Shown in pieces: positions 7,561-15,176 of a stretch of DNA of 28,204 bases. The DNA is from a bacterium (GTDB taxonomy: Bacteria > Vulcanimicrobiota > Xenobia > Xenobiales > Xenobiaceae). The DNA is taken from positions 1-28,204 of the forward strand of contig JAFSXH010000280.1 in the NCBI GenBank assembly GCA_017444165.1, read 5' to 3'. The notes under the pieces are model-generated. The model saw only the letters and a list, made by a program, of their open reading frames with translations. It ran no database searches and was not told the origin of the DNA. Every line of letters begins with the position of its first letter. Position 1 is the first letter of the stretch. A program made the translations under genes and the position numbers.

Positions 7561-8160
7561 TTACATTCCGCATAGTCGTTTATATTCGCTTATAACATTT
7601 CGCACGTAATTTTGTGTCTCTCGATAAGGTGGAATTCCCCCATATTTACTTACAGCTCCTGGCCCAGCATTATAAGCTGCTAAAGTTAGTTGCAGAGCGT
7701 AGGGGATAGAACTTAAATCGCGCGTTTGTTCTTGGCCATATTGCAAAAGGTGGCTCTTCAATAGATAACATGCTCCGCGAATATTTAAATTAATATTGTA
7801 AGGGTCATCAGTCTTGACGCTTTTGGCGGTGTAGGGCATGAGTTGAGCTAAACCTATGGCTCCAGCTGGAGAGACAGCTTTGGGATTAAAGTTCGATTCA
7901 CAGGCTATGACTGCTGTAACCAATCTCGGATCTAGTGAGTATTCGTAAGAATAATGCAGTATAGCCAGGACGATCTGCTCCGTCTGTCTATGTGTTAAAT
8001 TGGAATTGTAGTATTTTACAGCTCGATAGTAAGAGTTGAGATAGGCGCGGGATTTATACGGTTCCTGTAAGGTCTCATCTGCTGAAGTTATGGAGGCAAA
8101 AAAAACAATTAAGGCCCAGCCTATGATGAGACTGAGCCTTAAACTGGTGAACTTAATCAC
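7561..8160 (-). CDS. lytic transglycosylase (SLT domain)
   Basis: Periplasmic peptidoglycan lytic transglycosylase of 199 aa. An N-terminal signal sequence or anchor (about residues 8-27, LSLIIGWALIVFFASITSA) is followed by the SLT/GH23 domain. Catalytic Glu 88 lies in ACESNFNP, followed by AGAIGLAQLMPYTA and the AAYNAGPGAVSKYGG block. The family's PPYRETQNYV signature is near the C-terminus. It cleaves the MurNAc-GlcNAc bond to leave 1,6-anhydro ends, either for wall turnover or for making room for envelope machines. The start is GTG at 8160, only five bases after the stop of the sugar-permease gene, with GGGT upstream, so it appears to be co-transcribed with the importer. Confidence 0.92.
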   Translation of the reverse strand: MIKFTSLRLSLIIGWALIVFFASITSADETLQEPYKSRAYLNSYYRAVKYYNSNLTHRQTEQIVLAILHYSYEYSLDPRLVTAVIACESNFNPKAVSPAGAIGLAQLMPYTAKSVKTDDPYNINLNIRGACYLLKSHLLQYGQEQTRDLSSIPYALQLTLAAYNAGPGAVSKYGGIPPYRETQNYVRNVISEYKRLCGM

Positions 8161-8165
8161 GTCTT

Positions 8166-9026
8166 TTAACCCTTAACAGCTCCCTTAGTCAGACCTTCTA
8201 CTAAGAAGCCTTGTAAGGCGAAGAAGAGGACCATAATGGGTATAGCACCCAATATGGAGGCGGCTGTAAAGAGTGACCAGTTAGAGGAGAATTTGCCTGA
8301 GATGAAGCTCTGCATTCCTACAGCTAAGGTGTACTTGCTCTCTTCGAACATGACGACGGAAGGGAAGATGAAGTCGCTGTAAGGGCCGATAAAGTTGAAT
8401 ATGGCCACGACCGCTAAGATAGGCCCCATGAGCGGCAGAATTATCTTAGTAAAGGTGGTGAAAGAACTCGCTCCATCGATCAACGCTGACTCTTCCAACT
8501 CTTTGGGTAAGGAGTCAACGTAACCCTTGATCATCCAGGTATTGAAGGGAATGCCTCCACCGATATAGATGAGCGAGAGGCCTAAAAGTGAGTTCAGACC
8601 GATTGCACCGCCAGTAGCGTTACCCAAATATTGTAACAAACTGAAGGTTGCTACCATAGCCATAGCGGCGGGGAACATCTGCAAAAGTATCATCGACATT
8701 AAACCATTTTTGCGCCCTATAAAGTGGAAACGAGAGAAGGCGTAACCTGCCAAGGCAGTTACAGCAATGGCGATAATGCTCGAAAGGCCTGCAACGATAA
8801 CTGTATTCATGATCCAGCGCAAGAAGGGGGTCTCTGTCAGGAGTCGCCTGTAGTTAATCAGAGAAAATTCTCTAGGATCGGGTATGAGAGAGGTCGAGAC
8901 TAAACTTGAGCCATCTTTCAGAGAGGCGAAGAAGACTAAGACTACCGGCATGACAGTTATACCGACACAGATAATCAAAGCTAGGTGCAAAAATATCTTT
9001 TGTAAGGTGGTCATTTTTCTGGACAT
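8166..9026 (-). CDS. sugar ABC transporter permease, MalG-like
   Basis: Inner-membrane permease of 286 aa of the MalG/CUT1 family. It has about six hydrophobic helices, starting with IFLHLALIICVGITVMPVVL. The EAA loop that contacts the ATPase reads EESALIDGASSFTTFTKIIL near residue 175, and the GIPFNTWMIKGYVDSLP segment before it is typical of MalG proteins. It ends in the usual EGLTKGAVKG tail. With the neighbouring MalF-like and binding-protein genes it forms an importer for an oligosaccharide, perhaps maltodextrin or a similar glycoside. No ATPase gene is nearby, so a shared MsmK/UgpC-type ATPase encoded elsewhere is likely. Confidence 0.92.
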   Translation of the reverse strand: MSRKMTTLQKIFLHLALIICVGITVMPVVLVFFASLKDGSSLVSTSLIPDPREFSLINYRRLLTETPFLRWIMNTVIVAGLSSIIAIAVTALAGYAFSRFHFIGRKNGLMSMILLQMFPAAMAMVATFSLLQYLGNATGGAIGLNSLLGLSLIYIGGGIPFNTWMIKGYVDSLPKELEESALIDGASSFTTFTKIILPLMGPILAVVAIFNFIGPYSDFIFPSVVMFEESKYTLAVGMQSFISGKFSSNWSLFTAASILGAIPIMVLFFALQGFLVEGLTKGAVKG

Positions 9027-9047
9027 ATCTTTACTCTTCTCCGCACT

Positions 9048-9998
9048 TTAATTTACATCATCAAAAGCACCAGTAAGTTTGAAGTTGATACCTGAGAGGG
9101 CGGCTACCAACACGAAGATGAAGATAGCGTAGGCACAGGCTAAACCGTACTGGAAAGAGTTGAAGGCCAATTTGTAAGAGTAGGTGATCAAAATGTCTGT
9201 GGCTCCAGCGTCACTGCCAGGGATAGGCGGGCCACCAGCGGTCAAAAGATAGATAGCTGTGAACTGGTTAAAGTTAAAGGCAAAGCTGGAGATCAATACG
9301 GGCAACAACGATGAGCGCAAGAGGGGGAGGGTTATCAGCTTGAACTGCTGCCAGGGACTGGCTCCGTCAATGTCGGCGGCTTCGTAAACATCGGTAGGTA
9401 CAGATTGCAAAGCACCTAAGCAGACCGTCAACTGGAAGGGGAAGGCCAACCAGATATTTACCATCAAGACGGAGATATGGGCCCAGCCCATCTTATCCAA
9501 CCAGGCGATGGGCAACTCGAGATTGTAGCCTAAGAAACTCAGTATATACTGGAGCAAGAGATCGAGGTGGAAGGCTTTTAGGATCTGGTTAAAAGCTCCA
9601 AACTCTGTATTTAAGAGGCCTTGCCACATCAAAACGGATATAAAGGCGGGGATAGCCCAGGGCAAAATAAAGAGAGTTCTGTAAAAAGAACTGCCCTTCA
9701 GATCAGGCTTATTGAGGAGTACGGCTAGGAAGATGCCGACTACTTGAGCACCTATAACGGAGACACCCGCCCAAACTACGGTCCATATGAAGACGCGTAC
9801 GAATGTCGCTGTCTCTGGGCCGCTGATAATCTTCATGAAGTTGCGCAATCCTACAAAATCAAACTGATTGTAGTGATAGAGCGAATAATTAGTGAAGGCC
9901 AAATATACCGAATACAGATTGGGCAACAGGCTCAATACAGCGACTAAGATAAGTGCTGGGGCCAAATATGCGTAAGGAACTAGTCCAGATCTCTTCAT
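9048..9998 (-). CDS. sugar ABC transporter permease, MalF-like
   Basis: Inner-membrane permease of 316 aa, the CUT1-family partner of the MalG-like protein. It starts with a hydrophobic helix (YAYLAPALILVAVLSLLPNL) and has about six helices. The EAA loop is seen as YEAADIDGASPWQQFKLITL followed by PLL around residue 205. Segments such as LPWAIPAFISVLMWQGLLN and FNFNQFTAIYLLTAGGPP are typical of MalF proteins. The large periplasmic loop of E. coli MalF is absent, as in most CUT1 systems. It begins eight bases after the binding-protein gene and ends about 20 bases before the MalG-like gene, a compact operon. Confidence 0.92.
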   Translation of the reverse strand: MKRSGLVPYAYLAPALILVAVLSLLPNLYSVYLAFTNYSLYHYNQFDFVGLRNFMKIISGPETATFVRVFIWTVVWAGVSVIGAQVVGIFLAVLLNKPDLKGSSFYRTLFILPWAIPAFISVLMWQGLLNTEFGAFNQILKAFHLDLLLQYILSFLGYNLELPIAWLDKMGWAHISVLMVNIWLAFPFQLTVCLGALQSVPTDVYEAADIDGASPWQQFKLITLPLLRSSLLPVLISSFAFNFNQFTAIYLLTAGGPPIPGSDAGATDILITYSYKLAFNSFQYGLACAYAIFIFVLVAALSGINFKLTGAFDDVN

Positions 9999-10006
9999 CT
10001 TGCTCT

Positions 10007-11239
10007 CTACTCCAACATAAGTTCAATCTTTTGCACAATGCGATCGTAATTTGATTTTAACTCTGCGGCAGGCTCAACTTGTCCCTTTGTTATGAGATCC
10101 AAGCTCTGGCCAGTCGGCTCCCAAATTTGGCTGACGGCGGGGTGGGTCGGCATAGGAGTGGCGTTGGCACATATCTGAGCGAAGGATAAAATATCCGGAT
10201 TATCCTTGCATAACTCCAGGGAACCTGTTTTGGCTGGAGGTCTTCCTGAGGCCATACTCATCTCTGCCACTTTCTCGTCGGTTTCTAAGAAGGAGATCAA
10301 TTTAGCGGCTTCGTCTCTGTGTTTGGCGTATTTGTTGAGCATAAAGCCCTGTACGCCTAACACGGGTTTAGGAATATTGCCAGAATCCGTTATAGGGAAG
10401 GGGTCTATGGCGTAATTAATCTTCTTATCTTTTTTAACATCGAGCAAAAACCAGGGGCCATCTACGACCATAGCGGCTTTGCCCTCTCTGAAGATTGTCT
10501 GAGAAATGTTGTTAGTAGCTCCTAGAGGGATGAGTTTGTATTTAGATACCAGATCACGCAAAAATTCTACGCCCTTCAGAGTTCCAGGAGTGTCTAAACC
10601 TATGTCTGTAGGAACGTAATTGCCACTTTCATCTTTACCTAACAGGTAAGAACCTTCGGCTGTCAAGAAGGGCAGAGAAAAATAGAGATTTTTGACTTCG
10701 AAATAGAAGCCGCGAATGTTACCCTTCGATTCTTCCTGAATCTTTTGGGCCTGCTCTATGAGTTCTTTCATGGTGTTAGGCCGTTCGGGAATCAGATCTT
10801 TGTTGCGGAAGATGGCGATGCACTCCATACAGAGAGGGGCCTGGTAGGTTTGACCATTAAACTTAACGCTGTCGAGGGCAACGGGGAAGAACTCCTCTTC
10901 GTTGATCGTGCCTTCAGGTATAGGGTCTAACATACCCGCAGTAGCCAGTGCACCTTCCCAGTCTTGAGGACCGAGTACTAAATCTGGTCCCAAACCAGCG
11001 GGAGCGGCGATCAGGAACTTGTTGCGCAAATCGTTATAAGGCACTTTGAGGACATCAACTTTGATACCCGTAGCCTTAGTGAACTCATCACACTGCTTTA
11101 GGAGGGTAGGATACTCAGCGTCCATACCCGTCCAGACCTTTATGGCATTGGCTTGCTCTTCGTCTTGCGAACTTTTACAGCCAACAGAGATGAGGCAGGC
11201 GAAAATAACCAGAACTACAAAAAACAATAGACGACGCAT
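10007..11239 (-). CDS. sugar ABC transporter substrate-binding lipoprotein
   Basis: Extracellular solute-binding protein of family 1 (MalE-like), 410 aa. The signal peptide ends with a lipobox (LISVG followed by Cys 21), so it is a lipid-anchored protein in the periplasm. The mature part begins IKVWTGMDAEYPTLLKQCDE and contains the typical GPDLVLGPQDW and EGKAAMVVDGPWFL blocks of carbohydrate-binding proteins. The C-terminus includes MPTHPAVSQIW, as in maltose/trehalose binders. It is the first gene of the importer operon and is divergent from gapA, with AAGGGG upstream of its ATG. The exact sugar cannot be inferred; maltodextrin-like is a reasonable guess. Confidence 0.92.
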   Translation of the reverse strand: MRRLLFFVVLVIFACLISVGCKSSQDEEQANAIKVWTGMDAEYPTLLKQCDEFTKATGIKVDVLKVPYNDLRNKFLIAAPAGLGPDLVLGPQDWEGALATAGMLDPIPEGTINEEEFFPVALDSVKFNGQTYQAPLCMECIAIFRNKDLIPERPNTMKELIEQAQKIQEESKGNIRGFYFEVKNLYFSLPFLTAEGSYLLGKDESGNYVPTDIGLDTPGTLKGVEFLRDLVSKYKLIPLGATNNISQTIFREGKAAMVVDGPWFLLDVKKDKKINYAIDPFPITDSGNIPKPVLGVQGFMLNKYAKHRDEAAKLISFLETDEKVAEMSMASGRPPAKTGSLELCKDNPDILSFAQICANATPMPTHPAVSQIWEPTGQSLDLITKGQVEPAAELKSNYDRIVQKIELMLE

Positions 11240-11354
11240 GAATCGCCCCTTCTATTTTTTACCTCTATTTCCCCCTATTATTTTTCCTCGCTTACTAGAA
11301 GGGAAATTGATAAAGCAGAGAAACAGCGGGCCGTTATATATGTTTTCGTGTACT

Positions 11355-11364
11355 TTTTGGAGGA
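11355..11364 (+). promoter_or_regulatory. gapA ribosome-binding site
   Basis: GGAGGAATT lies directly before the ATG at 11370, a near-perfect site that fits a highly expressed gene. The 130-base divergent gap holds an AT-rich TTATATATG stretch around 11334-11342 that could be a -10 region, but no convincing -35 is spaced from it. Confidence 0.6.
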
Positions 11365-11369
11365 ATTAA

Positions 11370-12398
11370 ATGTCAGTACGTGTTGCTATTAACGGTTTCG
11401 GTCGTATCGGTCGTCAGGTTGCCAAGATGCTCATTGAAAATTACAGCGATGTCGTAGAGTTGGTGGCTGTAAACGATCTCACTAATCCCGATGTTTTAGC
11501 TCACCTTTTCAAGTATGATTCCAATTATGGTATCTTCAAGGGTGAAGTTGAAGTTAAGGAAGGCAACCTCGTTATCAACGGTCACGAAGTTAAAGTTTTG
11601 GCTGAGCGCGATCCTAAGAATTTACCCTGGAAAGACCTCGGTGTAGAGTATGTTGTTGAGTCTACTGGTCTCTTCCGTGATCGCGAGAAGGCTTCCATGC
11701 ACTTCACTGCTGGCGCCAAGAAGGTTATTATCAGTGCTCCTGCTAAGGGCGAGGACATCACTATCGTTATGGGTGTCAACCATGACAAGTACGAGGCTGA
11801 TAAGCATAATATTATTTCCAACGCCTCTTGTACGACTAACTGTTTAGCTCCTTTTGCCAAAGTTTTGAACGATGAGGTTGGCATTGAGCGTGCTTTGATG
11901 ACCACAGTTCACTCTTACACTAACGATCAGCGTATTTTGGATCTTCCTCACAGTGATTTGCGCCGCGCTCGTGCCGCCGCTCTCTCTATGATTCCTACCA
12001 CTACTGGTGCGGCTAAAGCTGTAGCTTTGGTTATTCCCGAACTCAAGGGTAAGTTCGATGGTTTCGCTATGCGCGTTCCTACCCCGACCGTCAGTGTCGT
12101 CGATTTGGTAGCCCACGTTCGCAAAGAGGGCGTGACTAAGGAAGAGATCAACAATGCCTTCCGCAAAGCCGCCGCTGGCCACATGAAGGGCGTTCTCGGT
12201 GCTTCTGATGAGCCTTTGGTCTCTATCGATTACAAGATGGATCCTCGCTCCAGTATCGTTGACCTCGGTTTGACTATGGTTCAGGATCAGATGGTTAAAG
12301 TCGTGGCCTGGTACGACAATGAGTGGGCTTACTCTAATCGTGTAGCTGACTTACTCTGCTATATGGCTACTGGCAAGTATCACATCACTGAGCGTTAA
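11370..12398 (+). CDS. gapA: glyceraldehyde-3-phosphate dehydrogenase, NAD-dependent
   Basis: Converts glyceraldehyde 3-phosphate, phosphate and NAD+ to 1,3-bisphosphoglycerate in the cytoplasm; 342 aa. The Rossmann motif INGFGRIGR is at residues 7-15. Asp 36 (VNDLTN) points to NAD rather than NADP preference. The catalytic cysteine is Cys 154 in SNASCTTNC, followed by TTVHSYTNDQRILDLPH. The C-terminal WYDNEWAYSNRVADL signature is intact. It heads the glycolytic run gapA-pgk-tpiA-secG, with a strong GGAGG site. A hairpin with a T-run follows it, which may reduce read-through into pgk and so favour higher gapA expression. Confidence 0.98.
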   Translation: MSVRVAINGFGRIGRQVAKMLIENYSDVVELVAVNDLTNPDVLAHLFKYDSNYGIFKGEVEVKEGNLVINGHEVKVLAERDPKNLPWKDLGVEYVVESTGLFRDREKASMHFTAGAKKVIISAPAKGEDITIVMGVNHDKYEADKHNIISNASCTTNCLAPFAKVLNDEVGIERALMTTVHSYTNDQRILDLPHSDLRRARAAALSMIPTTTGAAKAVALVIPELKGKFDGFAMRVPTPTVSVVDLVAHVRKEGVTKEEINNAFRKAAAGHMKGVLGASDEPLVSIDYKMDPRSSIVDLGLTMVQDQMVKVVAWYDNEWAYSNRVADLLCYMATGKYHITER

Positions 12399-12414
12399 GC
12401 TTAATTGAGTCTCT

Positions 12415-12441
12415 AGCCCGGCTCGTCCGGGCTTTTGTTTT
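12415..12441 (+). terminator. intrinsic terminator / attenuator between gapA and pgk
   Basis: AGCCCGG (12415-12421) pairs perfectly with CCGGGCT (12427-12433) around CTCGT, followed by TTTGTTTT. The pgk start is only 16 bases farther on, with no room for a promoter after the hairpin. It therefore most likely acts as a partial terminator tuning the gapA to pgk ratio. Confidence 0.78.
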
Positions 12442-12456
12442 GCAAAGGAAAGAGAA

Positions 12457-13638
12457 ATGAGCAAGTTTGATACTATTCGCGATATTGATCTCAAGGGCAA
12501 GCGCGTTTTAATGCGCGTGGATTTTAATGTTCCTTTAGATGGTGAAAAAGTTACTGATGATACTCGCATTAGGGCGGCTCTGCCTACTATCGAAGCCGTT
12601 TTGAAAGAGGGAGCTTCAGTTATTTTGATGTCTCATTTAGGGAGACCTAAAGGAAAGAAAGATCCTAAGTATTCTTTGAAGCCTGTGGCCGCTCGTTTGG
12701 CTGAAGTTTTGGCTAAAGAAGTTATTATGGCTCCTGATTGTATCGGCGAAGAGACAGAGAAGTTGGCTAAGGAGCTCAAGCCTGGTCAAGTCCTCCTTTT
12801 AGAAAATGTTCGCTTCTATGCTGAAGAGACGGATAATGATCCTGAGTTTGCTAAAAAGTTAGCCGCTTTGGGTGATATTTACGTCAACGATGCTTTCGGT
12901 TCGGCTCACCGCGCTCACGCTTCTACCACAGGTGTGGCCGCCTATCTGCCCTCAGTTGCCGGTTTGCTTATGGAGAAAGAGCTCAAAGAACTGGGTACCC
13001 TCTTAGAGGATGCTGAGGCTCCTTTTGTAGTCTTGTTAGGTGGTGCTAAGGTATCTGACAAGATCGGAGTTATGGAGAACTTGATCGGCAAAGCTGACTA
13101 CATATTGGTCGGTGGCGGTATGGCCTTCCCCTTCTTGAAAGTGCACGGTATGGAGATTGGCAAGTCTCTGTGTGATGGCGACTTAGAGATTCCCAAGCGC
13201 ATTGAAGCTAAAGCCGCTGAGACTAAGACTAAGATCGTATTGCCCGTAGATGTTGTAGCCGCTGAAGAGTTTGCAGAAAATGCTCCCAGTGTGGTTGCCG
13301 ATGTTGAGGCCATACCTGCCGATAAGATGGGCTTAGATGTCGGTCCTAAGACGGTAGCTAAGTTCCAGGAGATTATTGCTCAAGCTAAGACGATCTTTTG
13401 GAATGGCCCTATGGGTGTCTTTGAGAAGAAGCCTTTCGATAAGGGTACTCGCGAAGTTGCCGAGGCGGTGGCCCACTCTCAGGCTCGCAGTGTAGTCGGT
13501 GGTGGCGATTCCGTGGCCGCTCTCACTCAAGCTGGTTTAGCTTCCCAGGTTACTCACGTTTCCACTGGTGGTGGTGCTTCCTTAGAGTTTGTCGAGGGTC
13601 GTCAGCTTCCCGGTGTAGTTGCTCTTACTAAAAAATAG
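12457..13638 (+). CDS. pgk: phosphoglycerate kinase
   Basis: Transfers the acyl phosphate of 1,3-bisphosphoglycerate to ADP, giving ATP and 3-phosphoglycerate; 393 aa, normal length. The N-domain substrate site includes RVDFNVPL (residues 21-28), SHLGRPKG and NDAFGSAHRAHAST. The C-domain nucleotide site includes LLGGAKVSDKI, WNGPMGVFE, VVGGGDSVAAL and the final STGGGASLEFVEG. The start is ATG with AAAGGAAAGAG upstream. It stands between gapA and tpiA on one strand; tpiA begins 12 bases after it. Confidence 0.98.
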   Translation: MSKFDTIRDIDLKGKRVLMRVDFNVPLDGEKVTDDTRIRAALPTIEAVLKEGASVILMSHLGRPKGKKDPKYSLKPVAARLAEVLAKEVIMAPDCIGEETEKLAKELKPGQVLLLENVRFYAEETDNDPEFAKKLAALGDIYVNDAFGSAHRAHASTTGVAAYLPSVAGLLMEKELKELGTLLEDAEAPFVVLLGGAKVSDKIGVMENLIGKADYILVGGGMAFPFLKVHGMEIGKSLCDGDLEIPKRIEAKAAETKTKIVLPVDVVAAEEFAENAPSVVADVEAIPADKMGLDVGPKTVAKFQEIIAQAKTIFWNGPMGVFEKKPFDKGTREVAEAVAHSQARSVVGGGDSVAALTQAGLASQVTHVSTGGGASLEFVEGRQLPGVVALTKK

Positions 13639-13650
13639 GGAGGGATAGAC

Positions 13651-14403
13651 GTGCGTACTCCGCTTTTAGCCGCTAACTGGAAGATGAATATGGCTCGCCA
13701 GGATGCTCATAAGTTAGTAGAAGATCTGCTGGCTAAGGTTAATGGTGTCAGTGGTCGTGACATAGCCATATGTCCTCCTTTCCATCTTTTGGCTGATATA
13801 GAAAAGTTGATCGAAGGTCGTGATAGTATCTATTTAGGAGCTCAAGATCTTTACTGGAAAGATTCTGGAGCTTATACTGGTGAAGTGTCCGCTCCCATGC
13901 TTTGTGATGTCGGTTGTAAGATGGTAATAATCGGTCACTCCGAGCGCAGAGCTATGTTCGCTGAGACGGATCAAACTTGTTTCAATAAGATTGCCGCCGC
14001 TATATCTCATAAACTTGTTCCTATACTCTGTGTAGGTGAGAGTTTGGAGGAGCGTGAGGCTGGCAAGACTGAGGAGAAGGTTGTTGCTCAGTTGCGTGCT
14101 GATTTGCAGGGCCAGAAGATCGAGAGTGGTGATCAGTTGGTTATCGCTTATGAGCCGATCTGGGCTATTGGTACGGGCAAGACCGATTCTCCAGAAAATG
14201 CCAATAAGACCATGATTATTCTGCGTCAAACCTTAGCAGAAATTTTTGGTGCAGAGATCGCCCAGCAAGTTCGCTTGCTCTACGGTGGTTCTGTCAAACC
14301 AGAAAATATCGCTGGTTTTATGAATTGTGAAGAGATTGACGGTGCTTTGGTCGGTGGAGCTAGTTTGAAAGCTGACAGCTTTGCTAAAATCGTCAATTAT
14401 TAA
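13651..14403 (+). CDS. tpiA: triosephosphate isomerase
   Basis: Interconverts dihydroxyacetone phosphate and glyceraldehyde 3-phosphate; 250 aa. Active-site residues are Lys 11 (NWKMN), His 96 (IIGHSERR) and Glu 168 (AYEPIWAIGTG, which includes the flexible loop 6). The phosphate site LLYGGSVKPEN and the late GALVGGASL are present. The start is GTG at 13651, preceded by GGGAGGGA about 5-12 bases upstream. It lies 12 bases after pgk and 18 before secG, as in many glycolytic operons. Confidence 0.98.
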   Translation: MRTPLLAANWKMNMARQDAHKLVEDLLAKVNGVSGRDIAICPPFHLLADIEKLIEGRDSIYLGAQDLYWKDSGAYTGEVSAPMLCDVGCKMVIIGHSERRAMFAETDQTCFNKIAAAISHKLVPILCVGESLEEREAGKTEEKVVAQLRADLQGQKIESGDQLVIAYEPIWAIGTGKTDSPENANKTMIILRQTLAEIFGAEIAQQVRLLYGGSVKPENIAGFMNCEEIDGALVGGASLKADSFAKIVNY

Positions 14404-14421
14404 AATTTAAAGGAAATTAGT

Positions 14422-14784
14422 ATGTATTTAGACCTCTGTCTGTGTATATGGTCCTTTTTAGGTCAGGCTCCAGTTCCTCAAGTAGCTACTGAGGCTACTA
14501 GTACCGCCGCCACTGCCGCTCAAACTAGCGGTGGAGGTTTTAATTGGACCCGTTACATCTTCATGGTCGTTTATTTGATGGTGTGCTTCGGTTTGACTGC
14601 TGTTGTCATGCAACAAGAGCAAAAGAGCGGTGGTTTGCAGGGTATGCTCGGTGGGGGAGGTGAAGCCCCCGATCATAAGTACCAGGGCAAGAAGAGTTTC
14701 GAAGAAAACTTGAAGATAATCGGCAATTATTTAGCTGTCTTGTTCGTTATTCTCTCCGTAGCTATGTCTTACGTGATGAAATAA
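14422..14784 (+). CDS. secG: protein translocase subunit SecG
   Basis: Small inner-membrane subunit of the SecYEG protein channel, 120 aa. Two membrane helices are visible (TRYIFMVVYLMVCFGLTAVV, about residues 44-63, and IGNYLAVLFVILSVAMSYVM near the end). They are joined by the typical loop MQQEQKSGGLQGMLGGGG. The N-terminus is longer than usual: a short hydrophobic, cysteine-containing stretch (MYLDLCLCIWSFLG) and an Ala/Thr-rich linker. Whether that stretch crosses the membrane is uncertain. The location directly after tpiA matches the common tpiA-secG pairing. Confidence 0.9.
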   Translation: MYLDLCLCIWSFLGQAPVPQVATEATSTAATAAQTSGGGFNWTRYIFMVVYLMVCFGLTAVVMQQEQKSGGLQGMLGGGGEAPDHKYQGKKSFEENLKIIGNYLAVLFVILSVAMSYVMK

Positions 14785-14800
14785 TGATTTAACGACAAAA

Positions 14801-14851
14801 CAAAAAAAGAGAGGTGCGAATATTTGGTCCGTGCCTCTCTTTTTTGTTTTT
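14801..14851. terminator. bidirectional intrinsic terminator between secG and the DUF4387 gene
   Basis: AAAAAAGAGAGG pairs with CCTCTCTTTTTT around a loop of about 15 bases, with A-runs on the left and T-runs on the right. It can serve both the plus-strand glycolytic operon and the minus-strand glutamate operon. Confidence 0.88.
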
Positions 14852-14858
14852 TACGATC

Positions 14859-15173
14859 TTACAAATCTAATCTGATACTCAATAAGGGGGCATGCTGTTG
14901 GGCTCCGTATACATCTGTGTCACCAGGTGAACCAGATTTTTTAGTGCGGCTCATGCCTATCTTGATTGCTTTGGCTGGTGGGAAGTAAAGAATCTTCTCA
15001 ATAGCTGAAGGATCTATTTTATAGGCCGCAGCCACGTTTTGAGCATTGATCAGATTGCCCGCTTGTACTTGTTCGAAGACCTCACGATCTTTGAAGATAA
15101 TATCTAAGGTCAATTTGAACGGACTGGAATTCTTACTGCGTATCACTTGGGCTATTTCTGGTAAAGTCTTCAT
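14859..15173 (-). CDS. DUF4387 family protein, partner of AtuA
   Basis: Small protein of 104 aa of the DUF4387 family. It begins with the typical LPEIAQVIRSKNSSPFKLTL, followed by DIIF, and ends with the strongly conserved SGSPGDTDVYGAQQHAPLL. The family is usually encoded next to, or fused with, AtuA/DUF1446 proteins, and its biochemical role is not established to my knowledge. Here it starts three bases after the AtuA-like gene, and the GGAGG of its ribosome-binding site lies inside the last codons of that gene, so the two are translationally coupled. It is the last gene of the glutamate mutase operon. It is probably the small subunit of a two-part enzyme acting on a product of glutamate. 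Confidence 0.88.
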   Translation of the reverse strand: MKTLPEIAQVIRSKNSSPFKLTLDIIFKDREVFEQVQAGNLINAQNVAAAYKIDPSAIEKILYFPPAKAIKIGMSRTKKSGSPGDTDVYGAQQHAPLLSIRLDL

Positions 15174-15176
15174 CTC

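Noticed and set aside
11582..12184. Several open frames on the minus strand opposite gapA
   Set aside because: They are shadows of the strongly conserved gapA coding frame.
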